From assembly GCA_036505275.1 (NCBI GenBank), contig DASXTS010000153.1:1-11378 (forward strand): DNA of 11,378 bases, read 5' to 3'. The notes under the pieces were generated by a model. That model saw only the letters and a program-made list of their open reading frames with translations, ran no database searches and was not told the DNA's origin. This stretch comes from DASXTS01 sp036505275 (GTDB taxonomy: Bacteria > Actinomycetota > Actinomycetes > Mycobacteriales > Pseudonocardiaceae). Made by a program: the position numbers and the translations under genes. The first letter of the stretch is position 1, and each line of letters opens with the position of its first letter. Positions 1-4,052 of the stretch are shown in pieces.

Positions 1-134
1 TGGCGGCCGTTGCGGTGATCCACGCCGAGGACAACGAGGACATCGAGGCAGCGGTACGCAAGCTGCCGATGTGCTGGACGCCGGAGCGTCTGCGCCGGAT
101 CAGCGCCGAGCTAGGCATCGAGGTGGCCACATGA
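1..134 (+). CDS. Unidentified protein, C-terminal fragment
   Basis: An open frame enters from the left edge (first full codon at base 3) and ends at TGA 132-134, giving 43 visible residues. The tail reads as a helical segment with the stretch CWTPERLRRISAELG near the end and finishes GIEVAT. The stop overlaps the next start as ATGA (131-134), and the GAGGTGG inside its last codons is the ribosome binding site for that gene, which supports this frame over the others. The start lies outside the window. I do not recognise the family and infer no function. The position says only that it belongs to the same coupled accessory operon. Confidence 0.6.
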   Translation, partial: AAVAVIHAEDNEDIEAAVRKLPMCWTPERLRRISAELGIEVAT

Positions 135-325
135 CCCGGCACCGGGTCGCCGCCGCCGACCGCACCTCCCGCGAACGGCTACTCGACGACCTCATCCGCG
201 AACGGTGGGCACCGCTGCTGCCACCACCCAAACCCCGCACCCACCGCGCCGACGTGGCGTTGATGCCGAAGCGGCACCCCGGCGCACGCCCCACCGGCAC
301 CGGCTGGCCCGAGGTGACCCGATGA
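131..325 (+). CDS. Small Arg-rich hypothetical protein
   Basis: This frame encodes 64 residues from ATG 131, whose ATGA overlaps the preceding stop. The ribosome binding site GAGGTGG lies at 120-126. The frame is also open further upstream (to an ATG at 71), but the overlap and the binding site favour 131. The N-terminal half is charged (RTSRERLLDDLIRERW, probably one helix) and is followed by a Pro/His/Arg-rich stretch, LLPPPKPRTHR, and a Gly/Pro-rich end finishing WPEVTR. No enzymatic motif, signal peptide or membrane segment is visible. The last codons carry GAGGTGA (311-317), the ribosome binding site of the next gene, so the two are translationally coupled. The function is unknown. Confidence 0.6.
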   Translation: MTRHRVAAADRTSRERLLDDLIRERWAPLLPPPKPRTHRADVALMPKRHPGARPTGTGWPEVTR

Positions 326-669
326 GCGACTTCCCGCTTGGACCGCAACCCACGTGGCTCGGCAGCCACAACGGCTGCACATTCAACCCCGACCCGGCCC
401 GGTCGCCTGCCGGTGACTGCGGCGCACCAGCCACGCACCACATCCGGCTCGCCGACGTCGAAGGCTTCCTCGCGGCCTGCGAACAGCACGCACCCTTAGC
501 GCTGGTGCACGCGCCGGTCCTTGACTGGCACGTCTGGCAGGCCTGGTGCAACATGCCCGGCGCGGTCTGGCATCCCAGCACCACACGCGACGAGGCCGGC
601 AGCTGGTGCTCGCTCGATGACGACGCCGACGAACCCGCGCTCATCGGCATGGCCGAGGTGACCCGATGA
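322..669 (+). CDS. Cys/His-rich small protein, possible zinc binder
   Basis: The protein is 115 residues from ATG 322, which overlaps the previous stop as ATGA, with GAGGTGA at 311-317 four bases upstream. Cysteines and histidines are spaced as in small metal-binding proteins: C19, C33, H39/H40, C53-x2-H56, H63, H70, C76 and C96, with the segments CGAPATHH, ACEQH and GSWC. From memory, small actinobacterial and phage proteins with a CxxPATHH...CxxH pattern are common and uncharacterised, so zinc binding is an inference from residue spacing. Leu59 is encoded by TTA (496-498), a rare codon in high-GC actinobacteria. The C-terminus (AEVTR) repeats that of the preceding gene because the two share a 19-base junction sequence. 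The function is unknown. Confidence 0.65.
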   Translation: MSDFPLGPQPTWLGSHNGCTFNPDPARSPAGDCGAPATHHIRLADVEGFLAACEQHAPLALVHAPVLDWHVWQAWCNMPGAVWHPSTTRDEAGSWCSLDDDADEPALIGMAEVTR

Positions 670-989
670 GCCGACCACGGCGCGCCTGGGTATGGGGCCT
701 GAACGACCTCAGCGATCGGGAGGTCGACGTCCTCCGCCTCGCCGCCGAGGGACTCACCTACGACCAGATCGCCGGCAAACTCCACCTCAGCCGGCACACC
801 GTCCGCAGCCACATCAGCCGAATCATCCAGTGCCTTCAAGCCGGCAACACCGCACACGCTGTCGCTATCGCCTATCAGCGCGGCATCCTCGCCGCCGACC
901 CGGCCGAAGCCGAAGCCGTCCGCCTCGTCCGCCTAGCCGAAGCCATGGGCTACCGCATCGCCCTCGTGCCACGCGAGGACGCCGCGTGA
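666..989 (+). CDS. Stand-alone LuxR/GerE-type helix-turn-helix regulator
   Basis: This encodes 107 residues from ATG 666, ATGA-coupled to the previous gene, with GAGGTGA at 655-661. Residues 12-75 match the LuxR C-terminal DNA-binding domain: LSDREVDVLRLAAEGLTYDQ, then IAGKLHLSRHTVRSHISRI with the recognition helix around residues 42-54, then the dimer-helix region with AVAIAYQRGIL. There is no receiver or ligand-binding domain, so it is the bare DNA-binding unit with about 30 extra helical residues at the C-terminus. Its likely role is transcriptional control of phage or host genes as a dimer, and its operator is not identifiable here. It is the only clear DNA-binding regulator in the window and sits inside a coupled operon. 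The fold is confident; the target and signal are unknown. Confidence 0.85.
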   Translation: MSRPRRAWVWGLNDLSDREVDVLRLAAEGLTYDQIAGKLHLSRHTVRSHISRIIQCLQAGNTAHAVAIAYQRGILAADPAEAEAVRLVRLAEAMGYRIALVPREDAA

Positions 990-1095
990 AGTCGACCTAC
1001 GAGCCGGCCATGCCCCACGTCACGCGCCGGAATCATGCGAACGGTCCGCTCGATCGATCACACGACCCCTGATGAACGACCGCAAGGAGCCTGAC

Positions 1096-1341
1096 ATGAA
1101 ACTGATCAAGGTCGCCGGATGCGCCAGCGGCACCTGCCCAACCATCTACCGGGTCGTCGCCAGCTGTGAAAGCGGCGGCGGCAACTGCCCCACCGTTTAC
1201 GAAGGCGACAACGGCACCCTCATCGTGCAAGGCGCCACCGTCGACCCGGCCGACGCCGGTATCGACGTGCCGGCCGGTGAGCAGCTCGTGAAGATACCCG
1301 CCTCGCTACTCCGGGACTATCTCGCCGCCGCGGAGGCCTGA
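1096..1341 (+). CDS. Small Cys protein with duplicated CPT(I/V)Y motif
   Basis: The protein has 81 residues. I chose ATG 1096 rather than the in-frame ATG 1072 because AAGGAG lies at 1084-1089 with six bases of spacing. The N-terminus MKLIKVAGCASGTCPTIYR is followed, about 20 residues later, by GGGNCPTVYEGDNGTLIVQG, so the CPT-aromatic motif occurs twice. From memory, many actinobacterial genomes encode short proteins with a single CPTVY...DRGT.VVQG block, often beside regulators, and the function is not established. The C-terminal part is acidic (VDPADAGIDVPAGEQLVKIP) and ends in a helix, SLLRDYLAAAEA. There is no membrane segment. It follows a 106-base gap (990-1095) in which I see no gene or clear signal, and it is coupled to the next gene by TGATG. 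Confidence 0.7.
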   Translation: MKLIKVAGCASGTCPTIYRVVASCESGGGNCPTVYEGDNGTLIVQGATVDPADAGIDVPAGEQLVKIPASLLRDYLAAAEA

Positions 1342-1430
1342 TGACCACCCCGATCCGCTGGCTGCTCGTCGCCGCATACATCGCACTCGCGTTCGCCGGT
1401 GCAGCTCTCGTCGACTGGCTGCACCGATGA
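1341..1430 (+). CDS. 29-residue single-helix membrane protein
   Basis: This short frame starts at ATG 1341 (TGATG overlap with the previous stop at 1339-1341) and ends at TGA 1428-1430. A good ribosome binding site, GGAGG at 1332-1336, lies four bases upstream. After MTTPIRW comes an uninterrupted hydrophobic stretch, LLVAAYIALAFAGAALV, long enough to cross a membrane once, and then DWLHR. There is no cleavage-site pattern, so it reads as a bitopic miniprotein and not a signal peptide of a larger product. Its stop overlaps the next start as ATGA. Small membrane proteins in phage operons include holin-like and exclusion proteins, but nothing here assigns either role. Confidence 0.6.
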   Translation: MTTPIRWLLVAAYIALAFAGAALVDWLHR

Positions 1431-1687
1431 CGCTGCCGCCGTTCCCTGTCGACGACCAGACCCTCGACCTGCTCACCGACGCCATCAACGGCACCAGCGG
1501 CGAAGGCGGCCGGTCCAGCGTCGGCGACCTGTGCCAGCTGTACAGCGAGCTCGGTGGTAGCGACCTCGACGCGGTCGAAGAAGACGACGGCCGCATCCGC
1601 GTCATGCGCGACCCGCAATACCACCCGAACGACATCATCGCCGCCCTCGTCGACGAAGTCCGCCGACTGCGATGGGGACCTGGATGA
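1427..1687 (+). CDS. Acidic hypothetical protein, 86 aa
   Basis: This encodes 86 residues from ATG 1427, overlapping the previous stop as ATGA. No ribosome binding site is evident, so translation probably depends on reinitiation after the upstream miniprotein. It is acidic with predicted short helices: TLDLLTDAING near the N-terminus, VGDLCQLYSEL in the middle, an acidic DAVEEDDGR linker, and a C-terminal helix NDIIAALVDEVRRLRWGPG. The single Cys and the lack of a conserved catalytic pattern give no function. The stop is again ATGA-coupled to the next gene at 1684. Phage operons of this kind carry many such proteins. I do not recognise a family. Confidence 0.6.
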   Translation: MTLPPFPVDDQTLDLLTDAINGTSGEGGRSSVGDLCQLYSELGGSDLDAVEEDDGRIRVMRDPQYHPNDIIAALVDEVRRLRWGPG

Positions 1688-1821
1688 CCAACGCCAACCC
1701 GCAGGGCCCGGGCGGGAAACGCCGCAAGATCCAAACCAACCTGCCGTTGGGCAAAACCAGCCACCAGAAACCCAAGAAACCCGGCATCATCAGCAAACTG
1801 CTCGGGAGGCGGAAGAAGTGA
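1684..1821 (+). CDS. 45-residue strongly basic peptide
   Basis: The frame runs from ATG 1684 (ATGA overlap with the previous gene) to TGA 1819-1821. GGGGA at 1674-1678 is a weak ribosome binding site. The product has 13 Lys/Arg among 45 residues and no Asp or Glu: GGKRRK near residue 12, KPKKPG in the middle, and KLLGRRKK at the C-terminus. Most of it is likely disordered. Binding to nucleic acid or a membrane surface would be consistent with the charge but is only an inference. The gene is embedded between two others through 4-base overlaps, and its last bases hold the GGGAGG (1804-1809) that serves the next gene. No family is recognised. Confidence 0.55.
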   Translation: MTNANPQGPGGKRRKIQTNLPLGKTSHQKPKKPGIISKLLGRRKK

Positions 1822-2441
1822 GTCGGCCAGCGATCGACCTCATCGCTGAAGTCGCCGACGCACTAACCGAACCCCACATCCACACCGAACCCATCCGCTA
1901 CTGGGACAACAACCGCAACCCCAAAACCCGGCAACACCGCACCATCCAACCCGGCCTCCTCACCCAGCTCTACCAATCCGTCACCCCCTCATCCAGCGCA
2001 GAAACCGCCGCCGGCGGCATACCCGACAGCCGGCCACCCCTCGCCGTCGAAGCACTTTCCCGACACGACACCATCACCATGGCCGTGCTCCGCTGGTGCC
2101 GAAGCCTCAACCTCACCCTGAGAGTCTCCGTCGAATCCAACGTGCGGGCCCTCGTCGGAGCAGCCGCCACCATGGACCACGACACCGCCCGAACCCTGCT
2201 GTCCGAGATGCGGCAATGGCAGCGCTGGTGCAACGTCCTCACCGGCTGGGAACACATCTACCACCCAGCCGGAGTCACCTGCCCCATCATCGAATGCGGC
2301 CGCCTCCACACCCTGCGAATCAACCTGACCAGCAGCACCGCCATGTGCCGGGCATGCGGAGCCACCTGGTCCGGCGACGACGGCACCATCACCGTCCTCG
2401 CCGCGCACATCCGCGCCGTCACCGACTGCATCCCCGCATAG
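1818..2441 (+). CDS. Actinophage zinc-ribbon protein of unknown function (DUF7341-like, tentative)
   Basis: The protein has 207 residues from GTG 1818, which overlaps the previous stop as GTGA, with GGGAGG at 1804-1809. The frame is open much further upstream, but that part overlaps two genes and has no start signal. The N-terminus SRPAIDLIAEVADALTEPHI and a central helical region with TARTLLSEMRQWQRWCNVLTG precede a C-terminal zinc ribbon: C155-x4-C160 and C177-x2-C180 (CRACGATW), ending in a helix, VLAAHIRAVTD. This arrangement resembles a widespread actinobacterial phage family that I recall as DUF7341; the family name is from memory. The function is unknown. The gene is markedly C-rich and G-poor on this strand compared with the head genes. 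Confidence 0.75.
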   Translation: MSRPAIDLIAEVADALTEPHIHTEPIRYWDNNRNPKTRQHRTIQPGLLTQLYQSVTPSSSAETAAGGIPDSRPPLAVEALSRHDTITMAVLRWCRSLNLTLRVSVESNVRALVGAAATMDHDTARTLLSEMRQWQRWCNVLTGWEHIYHPAGVTCPIIECGRLHTLRINLTSSTAMCRACGATWSGDDGTITVLAAHIRAVTDCIPA

Positions 2442-2469
2442 CCCGACACGCGGCCTGACCTGCCAAGAC

Positions 2470-2498
2470 TTGACGGTAAGCGATCCAGGTACGAAGAT
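2470..2498 (+). promoter_or_regulatory. Weak candidate promoter ahead of the packaging module
   Basis: TTGACG (2470-2475) matches an actinobacterial -35 element. Seventeen bases further, GAAGAT (2493-2498) fits only the second and last positions of the TANNNT -10 pattern. It lies in the 123-base gap between the zinc-ribbon gene and the membrane miniprotein, where a promoter would make sense. It is a candidate only. Confidence 0.25.
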
Positions 2499-2523
2499 TG
2501 CCGCATCTGCACCCTGCCCGGAT

Positions 2524-2556
2524 CCCGGATCCGAGCGGGGCTTCGCTGTATCCGGG
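2524..2556 (+). promoter_or_regulatory. Leader hairpin overlapping a ribosome binding site
   Basis: CCCGGAT (2524-2530) is complementary to ATCCGGG (2550-2556), and inside it AGCG (2534-2537) pairs with CGCT (2544-2547) around a GGGCTT loop. A second CCCGGAT copy at 2517-2523 could pair instead. The 3' arm covers the first bases of GGGGAGG (2554-2560), the ribosome binding site of the gene at 2565, so the fold could limit its translation. There is no T tract, so it is not an obvious terminator. Confidence 0.4.
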
Positions 2557-2564
2557 GAGGTTCG

Positions 2565-2690
2565 ATGCTCCTCGTCCTGCTCGCGCTCATCGCCTTCGCC
2601 TGCGCCGCCATACTCGCCGGCATCCAACGCGCCTGGGCCATCGCGGTCGGCCTGGCCCTGGTCACCCTGCCCGGCCTACACCTGGGCTGA
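2565..2690 (+). CDS. 41-residue two-helix membrane miniprotein
   Basis: The frame runs from ATG 2565 to TGA 2688-2690, with an excellent ribosome binding site, GGGGAGG (2554-2560), four bases upstream. The product is almost entirely hydrophobic: LLVLLALIAFACAAILAG, a short polar turn IQRAW, then AIAVGLALVTLPGLHLG. That fits a helical hairpin with the Gln-Arg turn on one membrane face. It is not linked by overlap to its neighbours and precedes the HNH gene by 101 bases. Two short helices are compatible with a holin-like or other small phage membrane protein, but there is no adjacent endolysin to support lysis, so the role is unassigned. Confidence 0.6.
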   Translation: MLLVLLALIAFACAAILAGIQRAWAIAVGLALVTLPGLHLG

Positions 2691-2791
2691 GCTGTGGCCT
2701 ATCGGGGATGGGGCGACGCCGCGACCATTCCGCCACCAGCCAAGATCCCATCCGCCACGCCGCAGCGCACCATCTGCCGGGTGGAGGTCAC

Positions 2792-3100
2792 ATGCCGATG
2801 CGGCCCTGCCTCGACTGCGGCGCCCTCACCCCCACCACCCGCTGCCCCACATGCACCGGTACCCGTGACCGGGCACGAGGCACCAGGCAGCAGCGTGGGT
2901 ATGGACGTGAGTACGAGCGGGAGCGAGAGCGTGCCCTGATCGATGCCACCCACTGTGCTACGTGCGGTGTGCTGTTCACCCTGGACAACCCGGCGACTGG
3001 CGGCCATGTGGTGGCCGTCCGCAAGGGTGGAACCGCAGCTGATGGCATCAAGCCTGAGTGCCGACGGTGCAACTACGGATGGGAACGCACAGGCAGTTAG
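2792..3100 (+). CDS. HNH endonuclease, packaging-associated
   Basis: This encodes 102 residues from ATG 2792, four bases after GGAGG (2783-2787). An in-frame ATG at 2708 would add 28 residues but has only GGGG upstream. The N-terminal zinc knuckle is C6-x2-C9 and C18-x2-C21, followed by a basic charged helix (RQQRGYGREYERERERAL). The HNH core is HCATCG (C55, C58), GH72VVAVRKGGT, then C90RRC93N94. In typical members the metal-site His follows Asp and an Asn precedes the final CxxC; here Gly71 precedes the His and the Asn position appears to be Gly85. HNH proteins beside terminase are established partners in cos cleavage and packaging in several phages. The gap and terminase genes directly downstream support that role. 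Confidence 0.85.
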   Translation: MPMRPCLDCGALTPTTRCPTCTGTRDRARGTRQQRGYGREYERERERALIDATHCATCGVLFTLDNPATGGHVVAVRKGGTAADGIKPECRRCNYGWERTGS

Positions 3101-3333
3101 CCGAGGCCAGAATGTCACTATGCGTAGCGGTAGACCCCAAGCCGGACATGTGACCGTGCGTGATTAGAGTCAAAGACTGTGTTTGGTATGTCCGATTTTT
3201 TTAGTCAACAAGGATCACAGGACCCCGGGCAACCCGCCTCGGGTTCTGTACGAGTCTGGCCGATTACGCTGGGTTATACGCAGCGTAGCGCCGATTTGAT
3301 CGAATTCAACTTGATTACGGACGGTGATTACCG
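3101..3333 (+). other. Lower-GC gap upstream of terminase, candidate cos/pac neighbourhood
   Basis: These 233 bases carry no supported gene and are visibly richer in A/T than the flanks. Besides the terminator-like stem they contain a 6-base inverted repeat AACCCG-CCT-CGGGTT (3231-3245), a 7-base inverted repeat TACGCTG/CAGCGTA with nine bases between (3265-3287), three GATTAC copies (starting 3262, 3313, 3326), and CGGT-GATT-ACCG (3322-3333) abutting the terminase start. GGCAACCCGCC (3228-3238) recurs inside the terminase small subunit gene (3366-3376). In cos phages the cut and terminase-binding sites commonly lie between the HNH or small-terminase genes; assigning that here is an inference from position and repeats. 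Confidence 0.35.
3143..3202 (+). terminator. Terminator-like stem followed by seven T
   Basis: CGGACAT (3143-3149) is exactly complementary to ATGTCCG (3188-3194). The enclosed loop holds a further short inverted repeat, AGTC-AAA-GACT (3168-3178), and ACC/GGT (3153-3155 with 3185-3187) can extend the stem. It is followed by an A and then T at 3196-3202. It lies about 40 bases past the HNH stop, which suits an intrinsic terminator, but the 38-base loop is long and a T run is unusual in this GC-rich sequence. Confidence 0.4.
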
Positions 3334-3759
3334 ATGGCTGGAACGGGGCCACCGCCCAAAGACCCGGCAACCCGCCGCCGCCGTAACGCCGACCCGATCC
3401 CCACGACAACACTGACCGCGGACGGGGAGGTGCGCGGCCCGGATCTGCCCGATGGCCGGGATTGGCCGGACGAGACGCGGTCCTGGTGGGAGACCTGGCG
3501 GAATTCGCCGCAATCGCAGGCTTTCACGGACACCGACTGGGATTTCCTGCTCGACACGGCGCTTCTGCATTCACGCTTCTGGCGCGGCGACGACAAGGTG
3601 GCCTCCGAGCTGCGGCTGCGGGTGGCGAAGTTCGGGGCGACGCCCGAGGACCGGATGCGGTTGCGGCTGCAGATCGACGAGGACGACGTGAAGCCGGCGC
3701 AGTCCGGTGCTCGCCCGGGCGGCCGGTACGGGCACCTGCGCACGGTCAAGACGGGCTGA
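3334..3759 (+). CDS. terS: Terminase small subunit
   Basis: The protein has 141 residues from ATG 3334, with a weak ribosome binding site, GGACGGTGA (3319-3327). The N-terminus has the basic motif GPPPKDPATRRRRNADP, followed by DLPDGRDWPDETRSWWETW, then the long helix WDFLLDTALLHSRFWRG and ELRLRVAKFGATPEDRMRLR. From memory this matches the actinophage small-terminase family in length and motif order. Small terminase binds the packaging-start sequence and delivers the genome to the large subunit. The Arg-rich N-terminus is a likely DNA contact, though no classical helix-turn-helix is obvious by eye. It sits just upstream of the large subunit, separated by one small gene. An 11-base element of the upstream gap recurs in its 5' end (3366-3376). 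Confidence 0.85.
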   Translation: MAGTGPPPKDPATRRRRNADPIPTTTLTADGEVRGPDLPDGRDWPDETRSWWETWRNSPQSQAFTDTDWDFLLDTALLHSRFWRGDDKVASELRLRVAKFGATPEDRMRLRLQIDEDDVKPAQSGARPGGRYGHLRTVKTG

Positions 3760-3775
3760 GGGGGTGGTCTGGCTG

Positions 3776-4051
3776 ATGGAATCTCGGATGGCACCCGACT
3801 ACGAGCCGCCCTCGATGTCCCTCAGCCCACCTTCGAGGGTGGACGAGATCTTGTCCCTCAGGGGCGACGAGGAATGCGGCGTCGACATGGTTTGCAGGCT
3901 GTGTGACACCGGTGGCCGCCCGGTCGTCTACTACGTCGGCTACGGCGTACCCAATCCGTACCCAGTTGCCGAGGTGCCGAGCGCCAGTACCATCACCGAG
4001 CTTGTCGCACTCGGAGAGCAGCACATTCGCGACGTCCACTCGGCTGTCTGA
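3776..4051 (+). CDS. C2H2-like small protein between terminase genes
   Basis: The protein has 91 residues from ATG 3776. The frame also has a GTG at 3764 and a further ATG at 3788, and no start is well marked (AGGGG at 3759-3763 is 12 bases from ATG 3776). A single zinc-finger-like pattern is visible: VCRLC (C-x2-C), preceded by EECG, and near the C-terminus HIRDVH (H-x4-H) on a helix TELVALGEQHIRDVH. The loop between the two pairs, about 45 residues, is much longer than in classical fingers. Codon use is more mixed than in its neighbours (several AGG, TTG, TCT, CCT), suggesting separate acquisition. The stop at 4049-4051 is one base before the terminase start. The function is unknown; a packaging accessory or a moron are both possible. 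Confidence 0.6.
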   Translation: MESRMAPDYEPPSMSLSPPSRVDEILSLRGDEECGVDMVCRLCDTGGRPVVYYVGYGVPNPYPVAEVPSASTITELVALGEQHIRDVHSAV

Positions 4052-4052
4052 C

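Noticed and set aside
1050..1060. GATCGATC palindromic bases upstream of the small Cys protein
   Set aside because: Too short to distinguish from chance in this composition, and no matching second site was found.
2708..2791. Upstream in-frame ATG extending the HNH protein by 28 residues
   Set aside because: The extension is Arg/His/Ala-rich with no motif, and ATG 2792 has a clearly better ribosome binding site.
3149..3170. Promoter with -10 TAGAGT before terS
   Set aside because: TAGAGT (3165-3170) fits a -10 element, but no -35 element occurs at 16-18 bases upstream, and it lies inside the terminator-like loop.
3179..3415. 78-residue frame in the gap before terS, running into terS
   Set aside because: Its translation looks partly protein-like, but it has no ribosome binding site, uses codons unlike every neighbour, overlaps the terS start and spans the terminator-like structure. 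It could be a decayed gene; evidence is insufficient.
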